In this document: piece by piece, positions 19,427 to 28,430 of the stretch
How positions within the stretch are numbered: the first letter of the stretch is position 1
Layout: each line of letters opens with the position of its first letter
The notes under the pieces: generated by a model
Told to the model about the DNA's origin: nothing
What the model saw: the letters and a program-made list of their open reading frames with translations, nothing else
Databases searched by the model: none
Program-made: the position numbers and the translations under genes
From: Cloacimonetes bacterium UBA5284
GTDB taxonomy: Bacteria > Cloacimonadota > Cloacimonadia > Cloacimonadales > Cloacimonadaceae
Direction: 5' to 3'
Assembly (NCBI GenBank): GCA_002410505.1
Contig: DHSO01000024.1
Location: 5,752 to 69,751, forward strand
Length of the DNA: 64,000 nucleotides

Positions 19427-20008
19427 TTAACCACCGATAATCAGATACAAGATCATGTTTTCCAGGCCAATGATGAAATTGATGGCCAGGAATGCATACA
19501 TCAGGTATTTGTGGACATACATGTTGTAGTATTTGCGAAAGAAATCGATGGAAAACTGAAAGTCGTAATCGTCGATCCTGTGTTCCACCCGCCACTGCTC
19601 CAGCATGCGGGGAACCGTCTTGCGCAACAACTTACTTACGATACCGGTAAAGGCATCCACTATCTTGCCGCGAATGCTATTTTTCATCTTTGCCGGCATC
19701 AGCGGCCAGGACTCCACAAAATCCGTCTTATCCCACAAAAAATCTCTTACTTTCTGTTCCCAGGCAGCCAGATAACCATCTTTTATGCCGGGGTTTTCGG
19801 CCTGGCGAATATAGTCGTGCAGTAAATCACGTGCTTTACCAAAGAGCCAGTCCCGTTTTCTAACCAGAAATCCGGGAGTAAGAAATATGCGTTTACCAAA
19901 AATAAAGCGAGCTTTGGGATTGAACAGGAACCACCTGAGAAAATGGATTACTGCCAGCCCAAGAGCTATATTCCATACAATGAAGAGTAACGATTTTAAA
20001 AAGAGCAT
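19427..20008 (-). CDS. Membrane protein of unknown function
   Basis: 193 residues with an N-terminal TM helix (LLFIVWNIALGLAVIHFL) and a C-terminal one (LMYAFLAINFIIGLENMILY). Between them is a basic, helical domain rich in Trp and Lys/Arg, including WPLMPAKMKNSIRGKIVDAF. I do not recognise the family; a distant DUF445-like arrangement is possible but not supported by a motif. It directly abuts the TPM-domain gene (0-1 nt), so the two probably act together or are at least co-expressed. Confidence 0.7.
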   Translation of the reverse strand: MLFLKSLLFIVWNIALGLAVIHFLRWFLFNPKARFIFGKRIFLTPGFLVRKRDWLFGKARDLLHDYIRQAENPGIKDGYLAAWEQKVRDFLWDKTDFVESWPLMPAKMKNSIRGKIVDAFTGIVSKLLRKTVPRMLEQWRVEHRIDDYDFQFSIDFFRKYYNMYVHKYLMYAFLAINFIIGLENMILYLIIGG

Positions 20009-20806
20009 CTAAAAACCTCCTCCTGCTCCGCCGCCACCGGAACGGCCTCCACCAAAACCACCAAAGCCACCGAAACCGCCAAAGCCACCGGAAGACGACC
20101 CACCCCGGGAGCCGCCGCCGAAACCGCCGCCTCCCCAGGGCCCACCACCTCCGCGTCCGCTAAAGATCAGCATCCAGAATAGCACATTGAGTATCTTGCC
20201 GCGAGTCACGATCATCAGAAACACAAAGACAATCAGGATAAAAAGCCCCGCCAGAGGTGAGACTTCGTTGTCACTATTGGCGCCTCTTTGTGAGAATTCA
20301 GACATACCGCTGAGGCTTACTCCCTTTTCTTGCGCGATGGCGGAGAGCAACATCAAGCTACCTTGAGTGAAGGCGCCATCCCAATCCTCTGAACCGAGGC
20401 TGAGGTATGATGCCATGTTGCTATAGGCCCGATGAGCATAAGCATCGGTAATATAGCCCTCTGCGCCATAACCTACTTCAATGCGCAAACGGCGTTCCTT
20501 CACGGCCACAAATACCAGTACACCTTCATCTCGTTCTGAGCCTATCCCCCATTCAGCCAGCAGGCGCACACCGAAGCTTACTTCGTCTTCGCCGCCGATT
20601 TCCGGGAAAGTGGCTATCGAATATTCTACTCCTGTCTTCTCTTTCAGTTCGATAGCCCAGTCGTTGATCCGGTTGCGGGTTTCTTCGCTCATCACAGAGG
20701 CGAAGTCGTTCACAAAACCGATCGGTTTGGGTATCTCCAGCTGTTGGGCAAACAGCCCGGAAAACATGAGCAGACATAGCGCGATGAGGATGGATCTATA
20801 CTTCAT
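20009..20806 (-). CDS. TPM domain protein (YgcG-like), membrane anchored
   Basis: 265 residues. A signal sequence (ALCLLMFSGLFAQ) precedes a TPM_phosphatase domain (about 28-165; GFVNDFASVMSEETRNRIND, then YSIATFPEIGG and DEGVLVFVAVKERRLRIEVG). After it come a TM helix (LFILIVFVFLMIV) and a C-terminal tail of about 50 residues made almost wholly of Gly, Ser and Phe. This layout is typical of YgcG-like envelope proteins whose role is unsettled; plant TPM is linked to photosystem repair. Its start overlaps the ribBA stop by 11 nt. Confidence 0.88.
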   Translation of the reverse strand: MKYRSILIALCLLMFSGLFAQQLEIPKPIGFVNDFASVMSEETRNRINDWAIELKEKTGVEYSIATFPEIGGEDEVSFGVRLLAEWGIGSERDEGVLVFVAVKERRLRIEVGYGAEGYITDAYAHRAYSNMASYLSLGSEDWDGAFTQGSLMLLSAIAQEKGVSLSGMSEFSQRGANSDNEVSPLAGLFILIVFVFLMIVTRGKILNVLFWMLIFSGRGGGGPWGGGGFGGGSRGGSSSGGFGGFGGFGGFGGGRSGGGGAGGGF

Positions 20807-22028
20807 TCAGTATGTGTCCCATCTTGTCTTTCTTGGTTTTGAGATAAAATTCATTTTCTTTTTGAGGACTTATTTCTATGGGAATACGGCTGACTATTTC
20901 CAGACCGTAACCGGTGAGACCCACGATCTTTTTGGGATTGTTTGTAAGCAGCTTTATCTGTTTGAGTCCCAATGCCTTTAGTATCTGTGCTCCGATACCA
21001 TAATCCCGCAGATCATCGGGAAACCCGAGTTCCAGATTTGCCTGCACGGTATCAGCACCATTGTCCTGCAGATGATAGGCTTTGATCTTGTTTAAAAGCC
21101 CAATCCCCCTGCCTTCCTGGCGCATATAGAGGATCACGCCGCGACCTGTTTCGGCGATCATCTCAAAGCTGCGCGCCAGTTGCTTGCCGCAATCACAGCG
21201 CAAAGAGTGTAATGCATCACCGGTGAGACATTCGGAGTGGACTCTTACCAATACAGGCTCCGAGCTGGCGATATCTCCCATCGTGAGAGCAATATGGTCT
21301 TCTCCGGAAACATCACTTTGGAAAGTAATGATGTCGAACATGCCATATTCTGTGGGCAATTTGGCCTTGGAAACCTGATGCACCAAGCGTTCTTTCTTGC
21401 GGCGGTAGTGTATTAGTTCCTCGATGGTGATAATCTTGAGACCATGAATGCGGGCAAAATCCACCAAATCGTCCAAACGCGCCATTTCACCGTCTTCACG
21501 GATAATCTCACAGATCGTACCCACCGGATTCAAACCCGCCATTGTCGCTAAATCCACCGCAGCCTCTGTGTGGCCGGCACGCTTCAATACGCCACCCTTT
21601 TCTGCCAAAAGCGGGAAAACGTGTCCGGGACGCATGAACTGCGCGGCAGTGCTATGGGGATCCGCCAGTGCTTTCACGGTTTTGGCACGTTCTGAGGCAG
21701 ATATTCCCGTGGTGGTGCCTTCAAACACATCCACTGAGACGGTAAATTTGGTGCCATGACGTTCGTTGTTTTTTGCGGTCATCAAAGGGATATCCAATCT
21801 TTGAGCATATTCTGCGGGCATAGGTACACACAAGAGTCCTTTACCTTTGCTGATCATAAAGTTAATATGCGCGGGGGTAACGAGATCCGCCGCCATCAGC
21901 AAATCTCCTTCGTTCTCGCGGTTCTCATCGTCTACCACGATGATCATCTTGCCATCGGCAACACTTTGTATAGCATCTTCAATCGAGCTAAACACCGATT
22001 CTATGGGCTTTGTGCTTTGTTCTACCAC
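20796..22028 (-). CDS. ribBA: Bifunctional DHBP synthase / GTP cyclohydrolase II
   Basis: 410 residues, standard for RibBA. The N-terminal half is 3,4-dihydroxy-2-butanone-4-phosphate synthase (DDENRENEGDLLMAAD and RPGHVFPLLA). The C-terminal half is GTP cyclohydrolase II with the zinc site CLTGDALHSLRCDCGKQL (three Cys), MRQEGRGIGLLNKI, and NLELGFPDDLRDYGIGAQIL. Together they start the two branches of riboflavin synthesis. No other rib genes are nearby and I see no FMN riboswitch. It overlaps rluD-like (7 nt) and the TPM gene (11 nt). Confidence 0.97.
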   Translation of the reverse strand: MVEQSTKPIESVFSSIEDAIQSVADGKMIIVVDDENRENEGDLLMAADLVTPAHINFMISKGKGLLCVPMPAEYAQRLDIPLMTAKNNERHGTKFTVSVDVFEGTTTGISASERAKTVKALADPHSTAAQFMRPGHVFPLLAEKGGVLKRAGHTEAAVDLATMAGLNPVGTICEIIREDGEMARLDDLVDFARIHGLKIITIEELIHYRRKKERLVHQVSKAKLPTEYGMFDIITFQSDVSGEDHIALTMGDIASSEPVLVRVHSECLTGDALHSLRCDCGKQLARSFEMIAETGRGVILYMRQEGRGIGLLNKIKAYHLQDNGADTVQANLELGFPDDLRDYGIGAQILKALGLKQIKLLTNNPKKIVGLTGYGLEIVSRIPIEISPQKENEFYLKTKKDKMGHILNEV

Positions 22029-23056
22029 TGTTTATTTTCCTCAAAAATCATATTATAGGGCTTGCTGTCTGTGTCAATACTAAAATACTTATCCAGCCAG
22101 TTTAGAGTGTATAAAAAGTCCTCGGGAAGTGGAGCAAAGATATCCAGCTTCTCCTCTGTAATGGGGTGTACAAATTCCAGGCGCCAGGAGTGTAAAGCCT
22201 GTCGCATCAGATGATTTGCCAGCAGATCGGTCGCTTTGCGTTTCATGTTTTGGGGCATCAGGGAATGTACCTGACGCCGGGTGTTGTAGAGAAGATCTCC
22301 CAACAGCGGCACATGGCGGTGGGCAAATTGCACGCGAATCTGATGCATTCTACCGGTTTCCAGCTTCACCTTCACCAGGGCAAAGTAATGATAGTATTTG
22401 ATGGTTTTATAGTGCGACAGTGACCACTTTCCTGCTGTCGTGACGCACATCTGGCGCGGATTACTGAGTGAACGGCCGATGTGGCATTCGATGCTGCCTT
22501 CGGGGGGATCCGGAATTCCGCTGGTGATAGCCAGATAGGTTTTGTGGATCTGCCGGCGGGCAAACATGTGGTTCAGCTCCGTCTGAGCCCGGTCTGTTTT
22601 GGCAATGATGATAAGACCGGAGGTTCCGCGATCCAAGCGGTGAACAATTCCGGGACGATTTGCGTCTCTTCCGGAAGAGAGATTGCTGCCAAAGCGGTAC
22701 AAAATAGCATTCACCAAGGTGCCGTCCGGATTTCCGTGACCGGGATGCACGATCATCCCTGCAGCTTTATTGATCACGGCGAGATGCTCGTCTTCGTAGA
22801 CTACCTCCAGGGGGATATCTTCCGGCTTCATGTCATAATCCGGAGGTTCAGGCAGCTTCAAGCTGATCTCGTCATTCTTGGCCAGGAGATAGCTTTTCTT
22901 TACGGGGATGTTGTTTACCAGTATACGATCCTCAGAGATCAGGCTTTCGATAAAGCTGCGGGAATGCAGTTCTTGTAAGCGCAGATTGGCAAGATGCTTG
23001 TCCAGCCGAATAGTGTCGTCGCCTTCATAGACGATCCTAATCTTCTGTTGATTCAC
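22022..23056 (-). CDS. RluD-family pseudouridine synthase
   Basis: About 344 residues. An S4 RNA-binding domain (DTIRLDKHLANLRLQELHSR, ILVNNIPVKKSYLLAKND) precedes the RluA-type catalytic domain with the signature HRLDRGTSGLIIIAKT holding the catalytic Asp, and RQIHKTYLAI. The length and S4 domain fit RluD (23S rRNA helix 69) rather than RluA. I chose the GTG at 23056 because GGAG lies 7 nt upstream; a TTG one codon earlier is too close to it. It overlaps the PAS membrane-protein gene by 20 nt. Confidence 0.93.
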   Translation of the reverse strand: MNQQKIRIVYEGDDTIRLDKHLANLRLQELHSRSFIESLISEDRILVNNIPVKKSYLLAKNDEISLKLPEPPDYDMKPEDIPLEVVYEDEHLAVINKAAGMIVHPGHGNPDGTLVNAILYRFGSNLSSGRDANRPGIVHRLDRGTSGLIIIAKTDRAQTELNHMFARRQIHKTYLAITSGIPDPPEGSIECHIGRSLSNPRQMCVTTAGKWSLSHYKTIKYYHYFALVKVKLETGRMHQIRVQFAHRHVPLLGDLLYNTRRQVHSLMPQNMKRKATDLLANHLMRQALHSWRLEFVHPITEEKLDIFAPLPEDFLYTLNWLDKYFSIDTDSKPYNMIFEENKQW

Positions 23057-23780
23057 CAACTATCTCCACGGTATACACCCCGCCGGAAGCCCCGCCCTTG
23101 CGGTTTCGGATGATAGATCCTTTGATCAAAGCGCTTTTGGCCGATCCTTCCGGCTCCACCTTGTCGTCATAGACGTTGTTGCCATAACGCAAGGATTCCG
23201 TAATATGACTAAATATCTTGTTGTCAAAGTCATCCTTAACTATCACTTCGTTCAGATTTCCCACTTCGCTGATATTTGGAAAGCGTTTGCGGAACACATC
23301 GTTGATATACACCAAATCGCCATTGATATTTACTATCATCACTACCTGAGGCAAGAGATTGATAAGCTGGTTGATACGCTGATGATGCTCATAGATTTTA
23401 TCGGCTTTGGCAGAATCGAAACGGATAATGATCTCCAGCATTTTCTGCAGGGCATAGATAAGCTCCTCAAAATCGCTGTCGTGCTCGTATATAGAACTGT
23501 CGATGTCGATCTGGTAATTACCATTGGAAATTTCATCTATCAAGTCTTCCACCCGCTTGATGGCTCGGCGTAGACGATAGGGGAGGTAATTGTAGATTAC
23601 CACCACATAGATGAACGTGCCAAAAAGGAATACGATCATGATGGACTGTATGTCGCTGGCCAAAGTGAAGAGATTGTCAGCCTGGGCGATGGTAAAAAGA
23701 ACCGCGATAAACTGTAAAACGATCAAGGCAAACAGTATGCCGATCAGGAGGTGATAGCGATGTTTTATGGAACGTTTCAT
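23037..23780 (-). CDS. Membrane sensor with HAMP-like and PAS domains, no output domain
   Basis: 247 residues. Two TM helices near the N-terminus (LLIGILFALIVLQFIAVLF and SIMIVFLFGTFIYVVVIYNY) have almost no periplasmic loop. A HAMP-like helical linker with VEDLIDEISNGNYQIDI follows, then a coiled segment and a PAS domain (about 145-235) with VVMIVNINGDLVYINDVF. There is no kinase, cyclase or methyl-accepting region, so it resembles the N-terminal part of a sensor kinase acting alone. It lies 2 nt after trkA and may sense conditions for potassium uptake, which is inference from location only. Confidence 0.78.
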   Translation of the reverse strand: MKRSIKHRYHLLIGILFALIVLQFIAVLFTIAQADNLFTLASDIQSIMIVFLFGTFIYVVVIYNYLPYRLRRAIKRVEDLIDEISNGNYQIDIDSSIYEHDSDFEELIYALQKMLEIIIRFDSAKADKIYEHHQRINQLINLLPQVVMIVNINGDLVYINDVFRKRFPNISEVGNLNEVIVKDDFDNKIFSHITESLRYGNNVYDDKVEPEGSAKSALIKGSIIRNRKGGASGGVYTVEIVGESTED

Positions 23781-23782
23781 TT

Positions 23783-24487
23783 TCAGTCCTTCCTGATGGT
23801 GGTGTCGTAAATCAGTTTATCCACATTACCCTTGGGGCCCATCATGATGAGGATGTCACCCTCATTGATGGTATCATTTGCTCCGGGCATGTCGTTCATC
23901 TTTTTCTCAACTACATTGCGTCCGTCTTCTGTTACAGACAGCGAATTGTATTTTATGGCAATGATGTTCACTCCTCGGGTAGAAGGCAGAGACAGCTCTT
24001 GTAAGTCTTTTCCTACAAATTCGCGCGGAGCCACCATCTCCATCACAACGTGACCGCTGGACAGGCTGATGTATTCGCGTACATTCTTTGAGATCAGGGT
24101 TTTAGCAAGCTGAGTGCCCACGATTTCTTCCGGTAAGAGGATGTTTTGCACTCCGATCAGTTCCAGAATGCGACCATGAAGGCGATTCTCCACTTTCGCA
24201 TAGATGATGCCAACTCCAATTTTGCGCAGGATCGCGGCGGTGAGGATGCTTTCCTGGATATTGCTCCCGATACCGATAATAACCGCGTCGGCTTCATTGA
24301 GGTTTTGCGACCTGAGAGACGCTTCATCGGTAGAATCCATACATATTGCAGAAGTTACTCTACCGGACACTTCGTCTACCAGTTCCTGGCTTTTATCTAT
24401 TGCGATCACGTCCATGCCGCTTTCGCTAAGGATATTGGCTACAGTCATACCAAACCTGCCCAGTCCTATTACAGCATATCTCGCCAT
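23783..24487 (-). CDS. trkA: TrkA/KtrA-type potassium uptake regulatory protein
   Basis: 234 residues: an RCK-N Rossmann domain (GLGRFGMTVANILSESGMDV, with the GxGxxG nucleotide site and acidic DKS following) and an RCK-C domain (about 140-225). This single-RCK form is the gating ring of Ktr/Trk potassium channels and binds ATP/NAD(H) or c-di-AMP in relatives. It is 11 nt downstream of the trkH-like pore gene, so they form a two-gene K+ uptake unit. Confidence 0.92.
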   Translation of the reverse strand: MARYAVIGLGRFGMTVANILSESGMDVIAIDKSQELVDEVSGRVTSAICMDSTDEASLRSQNLNEADAVIIGIGSNIQESILTAAILRKIGVGIIYAKVENRLHGRILELIGVQNILLPEEIVGTQLAKTLISKNVREYISLSSGHVVMEMVAPREFVGKDLQELSLPSTRGVNIIAIKYNSLSVTEDGRNVVEKKMNDMPGANDTINEGDILIMMGPKGNVDKLIYDTTIRKD

Positions 24488-24498
24488 TATTGTTCTCC

Positions 24499-26190
24499 TT
24501 AGCCTATGGCTATCTTTTCTTCAGCGTAATTTATATTTGGCTCTCTCTTGCGCATAGACAGAGCGTATATGAGTGTGAGCGGACCAATCCGCCCGATGTA
24601 CATTAAAACAGTGATCAACAACTTACCGGCTCCGCTTAGTTTTGCCGTGATGCCCATGGATAGTCCCACCGTGCCAAAAGCTGAGATAGCTTCAAATATC
24701 AGCTTGTCGAAAGGTAGATTTTCCACCAAAAAGAGCAGAAATACCACAATCGAGATAATCCCCACAGACAGTGTGATCAGGCTGGTGGCCTCCCGATAGT
24801 TCGATAACGAGATACGGCGGTTGTAGAGGCTCAATTCCCGCCGTCCACGCAGCATGCTGGTTACAGACAGTATCAACACCGCGAATGTAGTGGTTTTCAC
24901 GCCGCCACCCGTGGATCCCGGAGAGGCGCCGATAAACATCATCGCCAAAAATACCAAAACCGAAGCAGGCGCTATGCGCGTGATATCTACTGTGTTGAAT
25001 CCAGCTGTTCTGGCAGTAACAGATTGGAACCAGGAGCTCAAGATCCTTCGGCTGATGCTGAAGTTTTCCATCACTCCATGATATTCCGCGATGTAGAAGC
25101 CCACGAAACCCAGAAGAATCAGGATTCCGGATACAGATAAGACAATTTTGGAATGCAGATTTAGCTTCCGCACTCTATCCAGTTTGAAAATGTAGCGATA
25201 AAGATCGATTATGACTGCAAAACCGATGCCTCCCAGAAGGATAAGTGTGGTAATGGTGAGATTCACCACCGGATTGTCCACAAAACGAATCAGGGAATTG
25301 TCGAACAACGAAAAACCGGCATTACAAAAGGCTGAGATGGAATGGAATATCGCATTGTACATAGCTTGCGGGGGAGTCAGGGTCTTTGAAAAGCTGAAAA
25401 AGAGCAGAATGGCCCCGATAGCTTCGATCATCACCGTAACGATCACGATGTTCTTTAGCAGTTGAAACACATCCAGCCTTTCATTGTCGCCCACCACGCT
25501 GTGCATCACGTTTTCCAGCTTCAGTGTGAGACGCCTGCCCATGATGAGCGCAAAAGCGGTCGATATCGTCATGATACCCAAGCCCCCAACCTGGATCAAA
25601 GTCAAAATCACTATTTGGCCAAAGAGGCTGAAATATGACCCGGTGTCCTGTACGATGAGTCCGGTAACACAGGTGGCGGATGTAGCGGTAAACAAAGCAT
25701 CAAATAATGGAGTAACCCGCCTTTGCACAGAAGCTTCGGGCAACATCAACATTACGGTTCCCAACAGGATCACAAAAGCAAAACTAAGCATCAGGGATAC
25801 CGGAGGATTATTCGTGAGTGCCTTGTAGAATTTACCGTCAAAGGCATGAAACAGCAGGTATTGCAAGATGAAATAGGTCTGCCGTATCAGCAAGAAAAAG
25901 ATCACATATTTGGCTTGATAAAACATTAACAGACCGCCCAAAAGCAGCATAATAATATCAAAACGTAAAAGCAGGGTCTGTTTACGAGAGTCTTTTGCCA
26001 GCAGGCGTCCGATGATGATAAGGCAGAGCAAGAGCAGATTGGTCCCTGCAGTGATGAGTTCCAGTAAACCATAATCCATCAAGGGCCGGACTATGCTCTC
26101 CAAAAAGATTACGGCAAAACTCCACACCGCGACAGGATAAGCCAGAGCTTCGATGTGGGTCAACAGTCCTTTGTCACGTGATCCGGGCAT
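24499..26190 (-). CDS. trkH: TrkH/KtrB-type potassium transporter, pore subunit
   Basis: 563 residues with many TM helices. The four pore-loop signatures are visible: TSATCVTGLIVQDTG (about 165), SISAFCNAGFSLFDNS (about 285), TARTAGFNTVDI (about 390) and AISAFGTVGLSMGI (about 510). These glycines line the K+ selectivity filter. The N-terminal about 110 residues contain extra hydrophobic helices beyond the canonical KtrB core. Partner of the adjacent RCK protein. Confidence 0.94.
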   Translation of the reverse strand: MPGSRDKGLLTHIEALAYPVAVWSFAVIFLESIVRPLMDYGLLELITAGTNLLLLCLIIIGRLLAKDSRKQTLLLRFDIIMLLLGGLLMFYQAKYVIFFLLIRQTYFILQYLLFHAFDGKFYKALTNNPPVSLMLSFAFVILLGTVMLMLPEASVQRRVTPLFDALFTATSATCVTGLIVQDTGSYFSLFGQIVILTLIQVGGLGIMTISTAFALIMGRRLTLKLENVMHSVVGDNERLDVFQLLKNIVIVTVMIEAIGAILLFFSFSKTLTPPQAMYNAIFHSISAFCNAGFSLFDNSLIRFVDNPVVNLTITTLILLGGIGFAVIIDLYRYIFKLDRVRKLNLHSKIVLSVSGILILLGFVGFYIAEYHGVMENFSISRRILSSWFQSVTARTAGFNTVDITRIAPASVLVFLAMMFIGASPGSTGGGVKTTTFAVLILSVTSMLRGRRELSLYNRRISLSNYREATSLITLSVGIISIVVFLLFLVENLPFDKLIFEAISAFGTVGLSMGITAKLSGAGKLLITVLMYIGRIGPLTLIYALSMRKREPNINYAEEKIAIG

Positions 26191-26193
26191 AGC

Positions 26194-26826
26194 TCAATCC
26201 AACATCACATCTGCCCAGATAGCCGCCTGAACCTCCGAAACCGAATTCTGTGCCGGGATGCTGAGCAAGAGTCCTTTCTGTTCAAAAAAGGTCTTTAGTG
26301 CATAGGTTTCTTCATAAAAGGCCTTGATTCGCTTCTTGATCGCAGCCGGAGCATCGTCCGCCCGGGTTATCAATTTACCACCACACTCATCGCAAATGCC
26401 TTCATGCTGAGGAGGATGGTGCAGGATATGGTAATTTGTGCCGCAGGAATCGCATACTCTGCGACCATTTATTCTTTCAAGAGCCTGCTCTGCAGATATA
26501 TCCAGATAGTATACCCGCGCCAAACGGAAATGGTCCACCAGATGCTCTGCCTGAGGCATGGTGCGGGGAAAGCCGTCGAAGATCACACCGGGGCAATCCC
26601 GGGGCAAAGTACTCTTAATCAGCTCAAACACCAGATCATCCGGCACCAGGTTCCCCCCACGGATAGTGTTGGCTATCCGTTTGCCGATGTCTGTGGCCAG
26701 GCTGATTTGTTCCCGCAGCAGATCTCCGATATTGATGTGGATGAATCCGGTGTTTTCGGCCAGCAGCTTGGCTTGAGTGCCTTTACCACTACCCTGGATT
26801 CCCAAAAAAACTATGGCATCTGTCAT
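26194..26826 (-). CDS. adk: Adenylate kinase, zinc-LID type
   Basis: 210 residues. P-loop GIQGSGKGTQAKLL at the N-terminus, AMP-binding region including GFPRTMPQAEHL, and a long-form LID with a four-cysteine zinc site (CDSC ... CDEC, about 125-148). It interconverts ATP, ADP and AMP. I take the ATG at 26826, 5 nt after GAGG; a GTG two codons upstream would overlap the ribosome site. It lies 3 nt before the trkH-like gene. Confidence 0.95.
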   Translation of the reverse strand: MTDAIVFLGIQGSGKGTQAKLLAENTGFIHINIGDLLREQISLATDIGKRIANTIRGGNLVPDDLVFELIKSTLPRDCPGVIFDGFPRTMPQAEHLVDHFRLARVYYLDISAEQALERINGRRVCDSCGTNYHILHHPPQHEGICDECGGKLITRADDAPAAIKKRIKAFYEETYALKTFFEQKGLLLSIPAQNSVSEVQAAIWADVMLD

Positions 26827-26898
26827 ATTCACCTCAGTTGAGTCAGATTATTTAATCAATCCCTGCTGTCAAGCAATTCTCGCATTCTGCCCGGTATC

Positions 26899-27273
26899 TC
26901 AGGCCTCTGCGATCACAGATGCCACAGCGTAGTGTTTTTCGTGGCTCAGCGAGAGATGGATAGCCATGATTCCTTTGTGCACCGCCAGCTCTTTTGCTTT
27001 GCCACATAGCCGTATAGCGGGTTTGCCCTTCGTGTCGTTCACGATTTCGATATCCTGCCAGGAGACATCCTGGTCCCAACCTGTTCCCAGAGCTTTCATC
27101 AAGGCTTCTTTGGCGGCGAAGCGCGCGGCATAACTCTGTGCGGGACTAGCCTTTGTGCTGCAGTAATCAATTTCTGCGGGGCTATAGACCTTATCCACAA
27201 AGCGTGGGTTTTTCTCCAACAGCCGATCGATCCGGCTGATCTCCACAATATCGGTACCAATGCCGACTATCAT
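26899..27273 (-). CDS. acpS: Holo-[acyl-carrier-protein] synthase
   Basis: 124 residues, normal for AcpS. The N-terminal MIVGIGTDIVEISRIDRLL holds the Mg2+-binding Asp, and ARFAAKEALMKALGTG the second conserved Glu/Lys motif. It transfers phosphopantetheine from CoA to apo-ACP for fatty acid synthesis. The ATG overlaps the ogt stop (ATGA), with GGAGGA upstream. Confidence 0.96.
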   Translation of the reverse strand: MIVGIGTDIVEISRIDRLLEKNPRFVDKVYSPAEIDYCSTKASPAQSYAARFAAKEALMKALGTGWDQDVSWQDIEIVNDTKGKPAIRLCGKAKELAVHKGIMAIHLSLSHEKHYAVASVIAEA

Positions 27274-27737
27274 AAGTCCTCCTTGTGTTTGCGTTCAATC
27301 TCCAGAAGCATTTTTTTGATCCGAAGATCCACTGCGAAACCCCCAAGGCCGCCATCGGCAGCGATCACCCGATGACAGGGTAAAATGATGGCGATTGGAT
27401 TCTTGTTCAAAGCATTGCCCACTGCTCTTTGTGCGCCCGGTTTCCCGATTCTTGACGCCAGTTCTTTGTATGAGGTGGTCTCTGCATATGGTATCTTCAG
27501 CAAGCTTTCCCATACCATCAGTTGAAACGGGCTTCCGGTAGCAAAGAAGGGCAAATCAAAATCCCGCAAATTCCCGGCAAAGTATTCATCAAACTGCCGC
27601 AAAACCTCACGTTCAAAATCATTGTCCACCACATGGTTCAGGGCTTTCTCACAAAAGGAGATTCGAGTAATGGTCTCTTCTTCGATAGCAATTTCCAGAC
27701 AGATCTCGGCTCTGTCGTAATACAATATTCTCAGCAT
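27270..27737 (-). CDS. ogt: Methylated-DNA--protein-cysteine methyltransferase
   Basis: 155 residues. The active-site motif is PCHRVIAADGG (Cys about 122) with the RAVGNALNKNPIAIIL helix-turn-helix/arginine finger preceding it, and GGFAVDLRIKKMLLEIE after. It repairs O6-alkylguanine by suicide transfer to the Cys. The N-terminal domain is short, as in Ogt rather than Ada. It overlaps acpS by 4 nt. Confidence 0.95.
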   Translation of the reverse strand: MLRILYYDRAEICLEIAIEEETITRISFCEKALNHVVDNDFEREVLRQFDEYFAGNLRDFDLPFFATGSPFQLMVWESLLKIPYAETTSYKELASRIGKPGAQRAVGNALNKNPIAIILPCHRVIAADGGLGGFAVDLRIKKMLLEIERKHKEDL

Positions 27738-27751
27738 CTGCGCTCCCGCTA

Positions 27752-27793
27752 ATAAAAGAGAAAGCCCCTCGATGCTATATGGACCAAGGGGCT
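27752..27793 (-). terminator. Rho-independent terminator after rplS
   Basis: On the minus strand AGCCCCT, a 17-nt loop and AGGGGCT are followed by TTCTCTTTT. It lies 20 nt after the rplS stop and just before ogt, closing the ribosomal transcript. Stem core resembles that at 2588-2619. Confidence 0.75.
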
Positions 27794-27812
27794 AAGGAGT
27801 GTTTTTGGGTAA

Positions 27813-28166
27813 CTAAGCAGTAAATCTTCTGCGTTCTTTGATTCTGCCCGCTTTACCTTTGGCCTGACGCAGATAGAAGAGTTTCGCTCTGCGAACCTGA
27901 CCATGGCGTACGATCTCGAGCTTGTCGATATTGGGTGAGTTTTGCGGAAAAACTCTTTCCACACCCACTCCGCTGGAAACCTTGCGAACAGTGAAGGATT
28001 TGGAAACGCCGGCACCGCGTTTTTGGATCACGATACCTTGGAAGACCTGGATACGTTCTTTGCTGCCTTCTTTAATTTTATAATGGACCTTCACGGTATC
28101 GCCAACACGGTAATCCGGAAAGTCAGTTCTGATTTGGTCTCTGCCTATTTGTTGCAGAATATCCAT
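27813..28166 (-). CDS. rplS: 50S ribosomal protein L19
   Basis: 117 residues, matching the usual 115 or so. Recognisable segments are DYRVGDTVKVHYKIKEG, RIQVFQGIVIQKRGAG, TVRKVSSGVGVERVFP and the basic RRAKLFYLR. The frame stays open upstream for 57 codons, but the extension is not L19-like and the ATG at 28166 has GGAGGA 6 nt before it. It ends the rpsP-khpA-rimM-trmD-rplS block, separated from trmD by 264 bp. Confidence 0.97.
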   Translation of the reverse strand: MDILQQIGRDQIRTDFPDYRVGDTVKVHYKIKEGSKERIQVFQGIVIQKRGAGVSKSFTVRKVSSGVGVERVFPQNSPNIDKLEIVRHGQVRRAKLFYLRQAKGKAGRIKERRRFTA

Positions 28167-28246
28167 TGGGTTCCTCCCATATATATACTCGGAGAAGCTG
28201 AATTCTATGGATGTGGGGCGCGGCGCAAAACACAGCTCATATATCG

Positions 28247-28271
28247 CCGGGTTTCTGCGCATAAAACCCGG
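28247..28271 (-). other. Hairpin in the rplS leader
   Basis: A perfect inverted repeat CCGGGTTT-N9-AAACCCGG lies 80 nt before the L19 start inside a 264-bp gene-free gap. Ribosomal protein leaders for L19 exist in several phyla; this stem could be a regulatory element or simply part of a leader transcript. No T-run follows, so it is not a simple terminator. Confidence 0.4.
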
Positions 28272-28430
28272 TCTGGCGCTGTGAGACTGAACCTTATCAA
28301 CGCCGCTCCATCTGTGGGAGAGGCTCATCGAAAACACCGGTGATCCCGGTAAGTTCCGCGCTTCACAAAAAAGGGATTGGGCTAGAATCCTGCTTTCCTG
28401 ATTGGTTATCTTGCCCTTTAGGGGCTTTGC

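Noticed and set aside
28166..28337. 57-residue N-terminal extension of L19
   Set aside because: Not L19-like; the internal ATG has an ideal ribosome site and gives the normal protein length.
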